Source: Io17-Chloro-G2 sp965226825
Lineage (GTDB): Bacteria > Chloroflexota > Dehalococcoidia > Lucifugimonadales > UBA3495
Direction: 5' to 3'
DNA length: 64,000 nt
Assembly: GCA_965226825.1 (NCBI GenBank)
Contig: CBDDED010000002.1
Span: 540,116-604,115 of the forward strand
Position numbers and translations under genes: made by a program
Notes under the pieces: model-generated
The model's database searches: none
Told to the model about the DNA's origin: nothing
Seen by the model: only the letters and a program-made list of their open reading frames with translations
Shown: positions 47,513 to 56,210 of the stretch, one piece after another
Layout: each line of letters starts with the position of its first letter
How positions within the stretch are numbered: position 1 is the first letter of the stretch

Positions 47513-47603
47513 TTCCCACTCCTTCCTGACAACAACCGCTGCCTTCAGTTTAGGAGCAGGACTCTCGCTTAGCGACCTGTCCAGTTTCCCGGGTACACCT
47601 CAG

Positions 47604-47869
47604 GACGTACTGGGGTGCGGTCTCGGGACAGCTGAGACCGGCGCTTGCAGCGCAACACCGGCTGGGGAAGCGGAGACGCAGACCCCAATCCGGTTCAGGC
47701 TTTTCGACGGGTGGAAGCCCGCGGGGTGGCTTGAGCTGGGATCAGCTCGGAGTTCCCGGGTGAGATTCCCGGGCGGAGCCGCCTTGAACTGTTGGGGCGG
47801 CGGCGCGGCTTGGACCGCGTGGATGGCTGATTGCAGTCGTCTGACTAAAGTCAACCATTTTTGCAACGG
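47604..47869 (+). mobile_element. solo IS607 right end with complete omega-RNA-like scaffold
   Basis: It begins at ACGTACTGGGGTGCGG (the tnpB 3' end of copy 1 from 15049) and continues with every hairpin of the predicted RNA, including GCCGCC/GGCGGC and CGCGG/CCGCG. It ends in CAACCATTTTTGCAACGG at 47869. No tnpA or rest of tnpB. A TTGACA box follows at 47872-47877 and a TA module starts 74 bp downstream. Confidence 0.85.
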
Positions 47870-47942
47870 TGTTGACATTCAAAAGACGCAGATGCAAAGT
47901 TCCATCTCAGGCGAAACACAACTCAGAAGAAGGACAAACGCC

Positions 47943-48491
47943 ATGACGTCAACCAAAGTGCAGGACATAAACTTCCTCATGGAACCCCTCTCGGATCTCC
48001 AACCAGTCATGGCAATCAAGCCCCGATTCGTCAGGCTCCTGCAACTCGACCACTGCGGCTGGATGAAGCAGCTCAGATGCGACGGATGCACGGACGCCGA
48101 CATTGAAAGCCTGGAAGCCTTCCAGCATGAATCCTTCAATGAAATGGAACTGGCGGAGAGGCTCGCCCATTTGCTCCAAGGAGTGCACGACGTAACCAAA
48201 GGGTCCGATGTCGACCATGTCATGGCTCAGTGGATCAGCCACTCGGGGTGGCCCGCCGTGTGGGAAACCGTCTGCGCGAAGAAATTTCCAGACTCCATCG
48301 ACGCGACAGCATACACAGGCACTCACCTGCTCAACATCGCCACCACCACCCTGGCGTTCGAATCCCTCCAACGAAGCCCACTCAGCCAGGAAGGCATCGA
48401 CTGGAGCATGGACGAGTCCGAGCTCAAGGAAGGCATTGCGCTGGCCGAGGCAGTCCTGGCAGAGGAAGCATCTGAATGGCCGCCCTACTAG
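47943..48491 (+). CDS. unknown protein, first gene of a MazF-type module (candidate antitoxin)
   Basis: 182 aa from ATG 47943, with AGAAGGA 8 nt upstream; an in-frame ATG at 47892 lacks such a site. The protein is helical and acidic toward the C-terminus (DESELKEGIALAEAVLAEEA), with three Cys in the N-terminal third (DHCGW, RCDGC). I recognise no DNA-binding fold. Its stop overlaps the start of the MazF-like gene by 16 bp, the coupling expected of an antitoxin-toxin pair. But it is about twice the length of MazE-type antitoxins. Confidence 0.65.
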   Translation: MTSTKVQDINFLMEPLSDLQPVMAIKPRFVRLLQLDHCGWMKQLRCDGCTDADIESLEAFQHESFNEMELAERLAHLLQGVHDVTKGSDVDHVMAQWISHSGWPAVWETVCAKKFPDSIDATAYTGTHLLNIATTTLAFESLQRSPLSQEGIDWSMDESELKEGIALAEAVLAEEASEWPPY

Positions 48492-48826
48492 GGGGAGAAA
48501 TCAGGTCGGCCAGAATTGAACCCGCCTCCCAAATAGTCGGCCACGAGCAAGGAAACCCCCGCCCAGTCCTGATCTTGAGCAACAACCGGTTCAACACAAA
48601 TTCACAGCTGGTCGCCCCAGCCCTGACCACCTCCAGGCACCAGCACTCCAACAGCCCCTTCTCCATTCCGATCCGGTCGGTCCAAATGCCGCAACCACCT
48701 TGGATACTGGCAAGCCAGATCAGAACCCTTTCAGCACAAAGAATCGGGCAACTCATAGGCACCCTGTCTGAAGACGAACTGGCAGCAACCCACAGAACGA
48801 TAAATCGCATCTTCAGCGCATCCTGA
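48476..48826 (+). CDS. MazF/PemK-like endoribonuclease toxin
   Basis: 116 aa. Family landmarks in order: GGEIRSARIEPA (first strand, usual GEI start), NPRPVLILSNNRFN (RPVLIV-type strand with basic residue), LVAPALTTS, and WILASQIRTLSAQRIGQLIG (the conserved Q-I-R-T-x-x-x-x-R segment). MazF toxins cut single-stranded RNA at short sequences. It lies directly downstream of, and overlapping, the 182-aa partner. An IS607-end-like sequence follows 21 bp after the stop. Confidence 0.75.
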   Translation: MAALLGGEIRSARIEPASQIVGHEQGNPRPVLILSNNRFNTNSQLVAPALTTSRHQHSNSPFSIPIRSVQMPQPPWILASQIRTLSAQRIGQLIGTLSEDELAATHRTINRIFSAS

Positions 48827-48847
48827 ATCAGACCGGCCATGCTTCAC

Positions 48848-48865
48848 CAACCGTTTTTGCAACGG
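48848..48865 (+). repeat. IS607 right-end-like 18-mer
   Basis: CAACCGTTTTTGCAACGG differs at one position from the right end at 47852-47869. It is in the same orientation and lies just past the MazF-like gene, so that module is bracketed by two right-end sequences. Confidence 0.7.
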
Positions 48866-48984
48866 CCTGTGTGAAACTTCGGCGTCATCCATAACGACCA
48901 CATCCTTAAAGCTCTGACCACGGGGGAGGAAGACCGCCAACCGCTGCGTTGTAATTCACACCGTGAATGAATATCATTGGTTGC

Positions 48985-50208
48985 ATGACGAATCAAACAC
49001 TTCCCCGCTTGGTGGTACCCAGCCTCGAGGACCGTCTTCGGGTCATGCCCGCCGTGGTGGTCACCGGCGCCCGCCAAACGGGAAAGAGCACCTTGGCCCA
49101 GGAGCTTACGCAGGGGAACCGCCGTTTCTTCACCCTCGACGACCTGGACGTGCTTGACGCGGCCCGCCGCGACCCGGAGGCTATCCTGGGCGGCAGCCAA
49201 CCGGTGACCATTGACGAGGTGCAACGGGAGCCTGACCTGCTGCACGCGGTGAAACGGTCCATCGACCGGGAGCGCCGGCCTGGGAGATTCCTGCTGACCG
49301 GCTCAGCCAACCTGCTCATGATGCACCAGGTATCCGAGTCCCTCGCGGGCCGGGCCTCCTACCTTACCCTCTGGCCAATGACCCGGCGGGAGCAACACGG
49401 CTTGGGGCGCGGGGGGCTCTGGGAGGAACTGCTGGAGGCGCGGGACGAGGACTGGCCCGACCTGGTGGCGGCGCACCCGGCCCAGCCGGAGGATTGGCGG
49501 TTGCTGGCGCACCGGGGCGGATTCCCCTCTCCGGCCCTTCACCTGAAGTCGCAACGGGAGAGGGCCATCTGGTTCGACGGCTACGTGCGCACCTACCTGG
49601 AACGGGACTTGCAGGCGCTGTCTTCCATTTCTGCGTTGCCCGACTTCCGCCGGCTCATGCGCGCCGCCTGCTTGCGCATGGGCCAACTGGTCAACCAGGC
49701 GGAGCTTGGCCGCGACGTGGCATTGCCACAGCCGACGGTGCACCGCTACCTCAACCTCCTGGAAACCTCCTACCTGCTGGTCCGGCTTCCCGCCTACTCG
49801 GTAAACCGCACCAAGCGTCTGATCAAGTCTCCCAAGGTCTACTGGGGCGATACCGGGGTCGCGCTGCACCTGACCCAGGAAGAAGAACCTCGCGGGGCGC
49901 ACCTGGAGAACCTGGTGCTTCACGACCTGTTGACCTGGCGCGACACGCGGCTCGACCGCTCCGAGGTCTATTACTGGCGCACGACCATCGGCGAAGAAGT
50001 GGATTTCGTGATCGAGGCCGGAGACCGCCTGCTCCCCATTGAAGTCAAAGCGACAACGCGGCCGCGCCTCCGGGATATAGCCCACCTGCGCACCTTCCGG
50101 GCTGAGTACGGGGAAAGGGCCAGGGCGGGGATCCTGCTGCACGACGGCGAGATGCTGGATTGGATTGCGCCCGACGTGTTGGCCGCGCCCTGGTGGGCAG
50201 TGCTGTAG
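48985..50208 (+). CDS. AAA-type ATPase with DUF4143 domain
   Basis: 407 aa. Walker A is GARQTGKSTLAQ near residue 28, Walker B PVTIDEVQREPDL, sensor RFLLTGSANLL; then a winged-helix-like region and a DUF4143 C-terminus with GEEVDFVIEAG and LPIEVKAT. The latter fits a PD-(D/E)xK-like core (D..ExK). The start is placed at ATG 48985 because the family begins close to the Walker A; an in-frame ATG at 48967 adds six residues. Such proteins are widespread and of uncertain role, often beside toxin-antitoxin genes as here. Confidence 0.85.
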   Translation: MTNQTLPRLVVPSLEDRLRVMPAVVVTGARQTGKSTLAQELTQGNRRFFTLDDLDVLDAARRDPEAILGGSQPVTIDEVQREPDLLHAVKRSIDRERRPGRFLLTGSANLLMMHQVSESLAGRASYLTLWPMTRREQHGLGRGGLWEELLEARDEDWPDLVAAHPAQPEDWRLLAHRGGFPSPALHLKSQRERAIWFDGYVRTYLERDLQALSSISALPDFRRLMRAACLRMGQLVNQAELGRDVALPQPTVHRYLNLLETSYLLVRLPAYSVNRTKRLIKSPKVYWGDTGVALHLTQEEEPRGAHLENLVLHDLLTWRDTRLDRSEVYYWRTTIGEEVDFVIEAGDRLLPIEVKATTRPRLRDIAHLRTFRAEYGERARAGILLHDGEMLDWIAPDVLAAPWWAVL

Positions 50209-50724
50209 ACAGCAAGGTCACGTCCCATTGACCACGGAGACCGACCCATGGGCGGACCAGGCCTACCGCAGGCTCAACGTCCACCGCCGGCGGCCGACCC
50301 GTATCCGGGGGCGTTGGCAGCCCGAGGGCGCCCCGCCGTACTACTGGTCCGAGCACAGGTTCATTGCTCGCCGGAAATGGCGGGGCCGTAGCCGGAGCAC
50401 GGTCAGGAAACCTCGGAGCCGACCCCGCTTGGGAGCACGCACCTGACTCCGGGCCGGACGACCACCGGGCCCATGCTGTTGAGACCAGAGCCAAGGGCGA
50501 GAACCTGAGATGCCTGGTGCAGGCGGAATTCCACTTCATTTCCACTGATCGCGACCCTGGAGACCCGGGACCCACTGGTTCCGGGCCCGGACCGCGCCGG
50601 CGGCGAAGCGGCGCTCACGGCTTGGGGAGAGTTAACCGGACGGGTGCCGCGTGGCCTTTCGCCAAGGTTGCCCCTGCCCGCTCAGGAACGCCCCTGAACC
50701 GGGAATTCATCCGGAAGCAGGGCG

Positions 50725-50746
50725 CCCCCCCCCCCCCCCCCCCCCC
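50725..50746 (+). repeat. homopolymer of 22 C
   Basis: An uninterrupted run of 22 C residues in noncoding DNA. Homopolymers this long are rare in bacteria, and length may be uncertain in the assembly. Confidence 0.85.
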
Positions 50747-51214
50747 GCCCGGATGCCCACCGCCGTCCGGGTGTCCCTGAGCAGGGAAATCGCCTCGCCG
50801 CCGTCGGCAATGGCATTGCGCCGGGACGGTTTGGAACGTCCCATCGGTCAGGCGGAACGCCCGGATAAAGGCGACCAGGAACGACGCCCGTCACCAGGCC
50901 GCCTCCGTCATAGTTGCCAAGTCCGTTGGCCGTGGGGCGGCCGAAATCCGGAACGTGTCCCGGATGCTCCTGGACCTTAGCTTGGCGAAAAGCCTGGGCG
51001 ACGCCGGCCCATCCGGATTCCGTGCCAAGCTGGAATACACGTGTCAACGGCAAGGCGGCCAGTCGGGAAAATCAGACCGCTGGTTGCCAAGCGTCAGGCC
51101 GGTCTGTTCCTCTCCAGGCAGCGTTTTTCCTCGAGGCAGGAAACCGCGCCCGTGGCCCCGACCACTACAGAATCGCTGAGCCCCGAGCTACCGACGTTTT
51201 CGCTGAGCAATCAG

Positions 51215-51292
51215 CGGGGGGTGGGTCAATTTTGCGTTGGCCGAATTACCGTCAACGGAGGGTGCGTCAATTTTAAACTGGCGAAAATGCTC
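51215..51292 (+). repeat. IS21-type terminal sequence remnant
   Basis: Two spaced GTCAATTTT blocks (GGTGGGTCAATTTTGCG and GGGTGCGTCAATTTTAAAC) resemble the sequence after istB at 47230 (GGTGGCTCAATTTTAACTTG). Together they look like the repeated terminal binding sites of an IS21 element whose body is lost. Confidence 0.5.
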
Positions 51293-51351
51293 AGAATTCA
51301 GTTGGCGTTGACATTGCTGCATGGTTTGACCACCGCCTTAGCTTCGATTAC

Positions 51352-51376
51352 TGTATAAACACGTGTATATACGTGG
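51352..51376 (+). promoter_or_regulatory. direct-repeat operator candidate upstream of mazEF
   Basis: TGTATA occurs twice 12 bp apart (51352-51357, 51364-51369), with symmetric GTATATAC in the second. It lies between a TTGAC-type element and the mazE ribosome site GGAGGTGGAGG. MazE proteins autoregulate by binding such A/T-rich repeats. Confidence 0.4.
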
Positions 51377-51387
51377 AGGTGGAGGCC

Positions 51388-51630
51388 ATGGAAACGCGCA
51401 TCAGGAAATGGGGTAACAGCCTGGCCTTGCGAATCCCGCGGTCCCTCGCGCAACAGATTGATCTGGGGCCGGATTCTCCCGTCACGCTGACCGTTAACGG
51501 CTCGGACCTGACCATCTCTCCGGTGCGTCGGCACGCCGTGAGTTTGGATGACCTTCTAGCCGCTGTCACCGAGAGCAACCGCCATGGCGAGGTGGATTCC
51601 GGCCCGGCAGTCGGGGAGGAGGCATGGTAA
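51388..51630 (+). CDS. mazE: MazE-type antitoxin (AbrB fold)
   Basis: 80 aa from ATG 51388, behind GGAGG. TRIRKWGNSLALRIPRSLA is the swapped-hairpin AbrB/MazE DNA-binding domain. The C-terminal tail (SLDDLLAAVTESNRHGEVD) is the toxin-neutralising part. The stop overlaps the mazF start. Binds its own promoter and MazF. Confidence 0.9.
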   Translation: METRIRKWGNSLALRIPRSLAQQIDLGPDSPVTLTVNGSDLTISPVRRHAVSLDDLLAAVTESNRHGEVDSGPAVGEEAW

Positions 51631-51980
51631 GTAGAACCGGTTGGGTCCCAAAGCGGGGTCACATCGTATGGATTGACTTCAATCCTCAAGCAGGGAACGA
51701 GCAGGCCGGGCGCCGCCCGGCTGTCGTACTCTCCCCGGCAGCTTACAACGGCCGAGTCGGGCTGGCGCTCTTCTGCCCGATTACCAGACAGGTCAAGGGA
51801 TACCCTTTCGAAGTCGCCCTGCCTGCAGGGTTAAGCCTGACCGGCGTTATTCTGTCCGACCAGGTCAAAAGCATGGATTGGCGAAGACGCAATGCGGCGC
51901 CGGCGGATTCCCTGCCGGCAGGAACTATGGACGAAGTCCTGCAGAGAGTAGGCCTGCTCCTGGGCACTGAAGCCACCTAG
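51624..51980 (+). CDS. mazF: MazF endoribonuclease toxin
   Basis: 118 aa. Landmarks: PKRGHIVWIDFNPQAGNEQA, RRPAVVLSPAAYN, LALFCPITRQVKGYPFEV, GVILSDQVKSMDWRRRNA and the final helix MDEVLQRVGLLLG. All fit a full-length MazF that cleaves mRNA at short motifs. Translation is coupled to mazE through a 7-bp overlap. Confidence 0.92.
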   Translation: MVSRTGWVPKRGHIVWIDFNPQAGNEQAGRRPAVVLSPAAYNGRVGLALFCPITRQVKGYPFEVALPAGLSLTGVILSDQVKSMDWRRRNAAPADSLPAGTMDEVLQRVGLLLGTEAT

Positions 51981-52237
51981 CGGTCCGACAGGCCGTGCCG
52001 GGCAGGCAGAAAGGGGCAATGGACCACATCGATACCAACTCAGACCAAACCCGCATTAAAGTTTGCTTTGGCCGGGCAGCTTGAGAATACGGCCGTGTAG
52101 GATGACAGGAGAGTGGCAGGACGAGTTGCGCCCCTGGCTGTTGGCGACTCGGCGGGACCCCGGCCTGTGTGATCCTGCACTTCAACCCATTAAAGCCACC
52201 CCTCACCACCCTTGATGGTTCTTTCATTCCGGGTCAA

Positions 52238-52693
52238 CTAGTCGGCTCCGATGGCGATTCCGTCGCTGTCGAGGTCCGCCTCGACGACCGTGTAACCAAA
52301 GCGTAAATTCATGCTGGAATTCGCCTCGTGCCTTTTCTTGGATGCCTCGTGCCAGGTTCCCACGTACTGAGCCGGTTTCGCTTCCCCGTCGAAGTCGAGT
52401 TCCAGTTGCGGAACGCCGGTGATATTCACGTCCTCGCTGAGGATCACCCTCACCACAATGATGTCGCCGGCGCCGGAGGTGGAGTCGTCACCGGGATCGC
52501 TGGTGATTACGATGGACGAGATGGTGGCCTCCGTTCGGTCAGAGTTGTCCATCCCATGCTCCGCCGCGTTCTGGATGCTGTCATATTGAGGGGAATTCCA
52601 TGGGGCAGGCCGTCCGGAAGGAAGAGTCAAAGGAGAGGAGGTGTTCACCGGAACCAATGTTGGCGCCATATACGGGAATAGTGGGACCCCCAC
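52238..52693 (-). pseudogene. fragment of a repetitive surface protein
   Basis: A 151-codon frame containing an Ig-like repeat of the type TSDPGDDSTSGAGDIIVV, then VPQLELDFDGEAKPAQYVG and FGYTVVEADLDSDGIAIGA. Similar repeats occur many times in large bacterial surface proteins. There is no signal peptide and the frame ends after one repeat, so this is likely a broken piece. Confidence 0.55.
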
Positions 52694-52844
52694 CTAACTC
52701 CGTCTCGATTCTGTCCTATTAACCGGGTCCACTTAAATCTACCGGACTCGGGGGCACACAGACCGCGATCCGGTCGGATGCGGATGTGCCCGGGAGCCGC
52801 TAACCAGTCGGGCGTCGCCCCGGCCACCAACAGTCCCGGGCAGA

Positions 52845-53872
52845 CCCGGGGGTTCAATCGGGCGACGGCCTTTGCGGCCGCTGCCGCCGCCCGGTGGAGG
52901 CCGACGAGTGGGCTATTTCAGGAGCGTCGCACACCTCATCACCGTCACCGCCGTGGAAGAGGATTTGAGCATACATCCCAATCCCCCAGCACCTGCTTCC
53001 CGAGGCCGGTGTCTGGGGCTGCAAAGAATCCCACGGGGCGATTCGACAGCGGTGTCAACCGTGTGGACTTTCCCGGAGTCAATCATCGACTCCATGCTCG
53101 ACCGGTTGGACGAAAAGCACGGGGACTTCTGCCGTTTGCGCATCGGGCTAGGAATTACCGACTGCGGATGCCTACCATATCCTGGTCGGAATACTTGGGG
53201 TGCACGACCATGACGTAACGCCGGCAGCCGCCAGCCCTGAATACTCCTCAGGGAATGTTTCACCATCGCCCGCGGCCCGGTCCCCCACGGGAGTTACGTT
53301 CCTGCGCCAACCAACCCGTCCCTTGGCCAAAGCGGGCAGGCTTCTCGAAAGCGCATCCATTCAGCGATGGTATGGGCGCTCGTTTCGGGGTGACCCCGAG
53401 CGCCCATACCATCGCCAGATGTTCAAAGAGGGACAGGAAGCCTCGGGCATCCACTGGGTAGTCCACAGGCCTTTGGCTATCCCCAGAAACAAGTTTCCGG
53501 AACACCTCCCAGCCCGCATGCCCGCCATACCTTAAACATTGGGCCCGAAGCCCCCGGCGGCGTGTCCCGTTGGGCACCGCCGCCGGGGGCTGGTTTCGCC
53601 GTCCCTAACCACCGGCAAGCCGGACGCACAGCCGGCCCTATCCCTGGCGGCCCCGGCGTCCGGACCAAATGGACCGGAGCCCTGCGGCCGTCGCCCCAAT
53701 CCCCATTTCCACATCCGCAAGGGAGTCCCCCAATTAGAACCCGACCGCTTTCACCCATACCCGCGCGCGCCTGCCCCGCTCACCGGGTGAGTGCCCCCTG
53801 TTCACCCCCGGACCAGCCCTTGCAAAGACCCCAACCCCACGCATCTGAATCAAAGTAAGGGACTTTATCGAA
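52845..53872 (+). repeat. NERD-leader repeat, copy B (hairpins H1, H2, H3)
   Basis: Homologous to 33546-34638 and ends at the NERD B start. It keeps a degraded H1 (52859-52869 with 52883-52893). H2 is a very long hairpin (perfect 19-bp arms 53364-53382 and 53397-53415 over a 14-nt loop). H3 has 13-bp arms (53550-53562 with 53578-53590). About 240 bp of the middle block present in copy A is shortened here. A minus-strand 18-codon frame lies at 53155-53211. Confidence 0.82.
53155..53211 (-). CDS. possible 18-aa mini-ORF conserved among leader repeats
   Basis: Reads MVVHPKYSDQDMVGIRSR. The copy at 61310-61366 reads VVVHPRYSDRDMAGIRNR with the same length and stop position; partial matches exist near 34000 and 42070. 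No ribosome site was evident. It may be a leader peptide or the relic of a longer gene. Confidence 0.3.
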   Translation of the reverse strand: MVVHPKYSDQDMVGIRSR

Positions 53873-54355
53873 ATGGAAATCTATCCAGAGCAATTCCCCG
53901 AGGACCGCCGGGCCGAGTGCCGCGTCTTTGACGCCATTCAAGACAGCGACCGACCAGGCTCCGCCAACCACGAGGGGCAGCCGGACCCCGAGACGCCGGA
54001 AGTGGACTTCACCCTATGGTTGCCGGGCGTGGGCCGCTTCCACCTGGAGATCAAGGGCGTCAGGTAGTCACCTAAGATGGGCAGCCGGACCTGGAAACCA
54101 TGAACGGCCGCTTGGACAAACCCTCCCCTTTGCGCCTGACCTGGGATGCAGCCATGTCCCTCCGCGAAAGCATCCCGATATCCTGGGAGACTCCCGCTGC
54201 CCCGTTATCGCCGCTCTGCCGTTTCCCGACGTGGAGCAGGACCCGGCCGTTGTCGCCGGGGCCAGCAGAGCAACGTCCACCTGCGATGGGGCACGGACAA
54301 CCTGATGGACCAACTCGCAGAGACTCCCGCCAGAAAGGACTGCGGGCCCCCAAAA
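53873..54355 (+). pseudogene. NERD nuclease gene B (N-terminal half open, rest decayed)
   Basis: ATG 53873 opens a 64-codon frame with EDRRAECRVFDAIQDSD, VDFTLWLPGVGRF and HLEIKGVR, then TAG at 54065-54067. It keeps Glu15, Asp45 and Glu59-x-Lys61, a full PD-(D/E)xK set. Downstream similarity to copy C resumes in other frames (SLRESIPISWETP, then FPDVEQDPAVVAGA) up to hairpin 54369. Copies D and E have a stop at the same place. Confidence 0.75.
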
Positions 54356-54368
54356 TTGGAGCCATGGT

Positions 54369-54684
54369 CCCCCGGCGGCGTTCCCGTTGGGCCACGCCGC
54401 CGGGGGCGGAATTCCCCATGCCCAACCGACCGGCAGGACGTCCCCGACCGTCGCCCCAACACCAAACTGTCCCGTAATCCGGACCGGGGACCAACGCCCC
54501 AGGGTCCGTCGCTGATGGACCCCTCAAATTCCCATATCCCCATCCTGAAAGGACCCTTTGATGAAACCACACCGGCTTCACCCATATCCCCGCGCGCCCA
54601 CCACTCTGGGCGGGCCAGCGCCCCAGGACCGGCGCACGCGGGACGCCGACCCCACAGAACTAAATTAACCCAGGAGAAACTCAA
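54369..54684 (+). repeat. H3 hairpin-spacer between NERD genes B and C
   Basis: Begins with CCCCCGGCGGCG (54369-54380) pairing perfectly with CGCCGCCGGGGG (54395-54406) and runs 316 bp to the NERD C start. It ends with a ribosome site AGGAG and CTCAAATG, shared with the spacer before copy F. Confidence 0.82.
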
Positions 54685-55422
54685 ATGTTAACCCAACCCC
54701 AGCAATTCCCCCTGGACCGCCGGGCCGACCCCAGGCGCCGGGCCGAGGCCCGCGTCTTTGACGCCATCCAGTCCAGCGACCGATCAGGCCTCGCCATCTA
54801 CGAATGGCAGAGGAACCCTGCCTCGCCCCAGCTGGACTTTGCCATCTGGACCCAGGGCGGCGGCCGGTTCGGCCTCCAGGTAAAGGAAGGCCCCTACTCG
54901 CTGATAAATGGCAAGTGGTACCTGGAAACCCCAGGCGGCCCCGAGGAGAAGCCCTCACCCCTGTGCCTGACCTGGGACGCCGCCATGTCCCTCCGGGAGG
55001 ACATCATCGATGTCCTGGGAGACACCTGCTGCTTCGTCATCGCAGTGCTCCTGTTTCCCGACATGGAGCCCGACCCGGCCATTGTCGCCGAGGCCAAGCG
55101 CAGCAACGTCCACGTCCTCTGGGGCACGGACAACCTGATGAACCGGCTGGCGGCAATCGCCGCGAGAAAGGCCTACTACCCGCCCAACGCCGACGACATC
55201 CGACGGGAGGTGGCCGCGGTCACCGACGGGCAGATCGCCTACGCCGGGGAAGTCCAGGACCAGTGTCAACGGGAAGGACGGCTGTTCCTGCCGGAGCAGC
55301 CCGAAGCCCCGGCGACCCCCAGGTTGGAAATCCCGGCCGCCGGCATCACCATCGGGCACGTGGACACTTTGATTGTCCACACAGGGCCCGGCCCGGTGAC
55401 CGACGCAGGCAGGGACCCGTAA
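54685..55422 (+). CDS. NERD-domain (nuclease-related) protein C, intact
   Basis: 245 aa from ATG 54685 (AGGAG 8 nt upstream). The N-terminal NERD-like core: Glu21 in RRAEARVFDAIQ, Asp51 in QLDFAIWTQ, and Gln65-Val-Lys67 in GRFGLQVKEG. The usual E-x-K is thus Q-x-K here, a variant seen in Mrr-like nucleases. The second half, with SLREDIIDVLGDTCCFVIAV and RSNVHVLWGTDNLM, is shared by all copies; a Pro-rich tail follows. NERD domains are nuclease-like and often in defence genes; activity here is inference. Two small membrane-protein genes follow on the same strand. Confidence 0.78.
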   Translation: MLTQPQQFPLDRRADPRRRAEARVFDAIQSSDRSGLAIYEWQRNPASPQLDFAIWTQGGGRFGLQVKEGPYSLINGKWYLETPGGPEEKPSPLCLTWDAAMSLREDIIDVLGDTCCFVIAVLLFPDMEPDPAIVAEAKRSNVHVLWGTDNLMNRLAAIAARKAYYPPNADDIRREVAAVTDGQIAYAGEVQDQCQREGRLFLPEQPEAPATPRLEIPAAGITIGHVDTLIVHTGPGPVTDAGRDP

Positions 55423-55452
55423 CCCGGGAGCTAGTCCGGGATCCTGGACCTT

Positions 55453-55489
55453 GCACGGGCGGTTGTCTTCGAGGGTCGGCCGCCCGTGC
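55453..55489 (+). terminator. hairpin after NERD C
   Basis: GCACGGGCGG pairs perfectly with CCGCCCGTGC over a 17-nt loop containing TCTTCGAGGG, 31 bp past the NERD C stop. There is no T-run, so it may be a processing or attenuation structure. A decayed relative with the same loop lies at 57034-57068. Confidence 0.4.
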
Positions 55490-55684
55490 GGGTGTCAACT
55501 CGGAGAGCTGCCCACCACCGTTTCGTTGACGGCGCTCCCGGCTCCCCGGAGCCTGACCCGACGGGGCCACGGTTCGAGCCCGGCGACCCGTTTACCCCGA
55601 ACACCCGCAGGCCGTGGGGCCGTTTATCGACCACCGTCGCGGGGATGACTTTCACCCGGCCCAGCCCGCAGAGGAGAAATTGCT

Positions 55685-56065
55685 ATGAAACCCGACAAAT
55701 CCGAACCCGGATCAGATCCCATCATCGGCGACGGCGCGGCCCGTTTCACCGTGGTCCTGTTCCTCGCGCTATTCACCCTGGGAGTGGCCCTGCTCATCTG
55801 GAGAGGCCTCAGTTCCGTTCCGGAAGGAGACCACCGGATTGACCAGGTCATGGGGGCACTGCACACCTTTTCGACGTTCGCCGCCATCCTGCTGGTCCTG
55901 TACCTGGCCATTGCCGCAAGGATTTATGCCGAGCGGCAAGAGGAGCTGTTGAGACTTCGCTTTCAACAAGGACTGACGGAAGGCTGGAAACAGGCTGCCC
56001 GGCGATTCGAGCAGGAAGCTCCCGAGACTTGGCAGTCCTGGACCGAGTGGAAGAAGTTGGCTTAA
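55685..56065 (+). CDS. small two-TM membrane protein
   Basis: 126 aa from ATG 55685, behind AGAGGAG. Membrane segments FTVVLFLALFTLGVALLIW and TFSTFAAILLVLYLAIAA; then a cytoplasmic, charged helix (RQEELLRLRFQQGLTEGWKQ). No family recognised. It lies 262 bp after NERD C on the same strand, so it could be an associated membrane component. Confidence 0.7.
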   Translation: MKPDKSEPGSDPIIGDGAARFTVVLFLALFTLGVALLIWRGLSSVPEGDHRIDQVMGALHTFSTFAAILLVLYLAIAARIYAERQEELLRLRFQQGLTEGWKQAARRFEQEAPETWQSWTEWKKLA

Positions 56066-56210
56066 GCCGCCCCGATGGAGGGCTGGCCGGAGCCTTAGCC
56101 GCCGCGGTGACCGGGAAACCCCGGGAGTTGACCCGCCCCGCACTCTGGACACTCGATTCCATGACTGCCCTGGACCGCCGGCCGGGAAGGGGCCGCCGGG
56201 GGTCTCCCTC

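Larger units (their letters stand above)
50209..51387. other. long region without a supported gene
   Basis: 1.2 kb between the ATPase and mazEF. It contains a 22-bp run of C (50725-50746), GC-rich sequence with only short unrecognisable frames, and IS21-end-like sequences near 51215-51292. Probably decayed mobile DNA. Confidence 0.5.

Noticed and set aside
55560..55600. GGTTCGAGCCC segment resembling a tRNA T-arm
   Set aside because: No acceptor stem, anticodon arm or D-arm could be matched around it.
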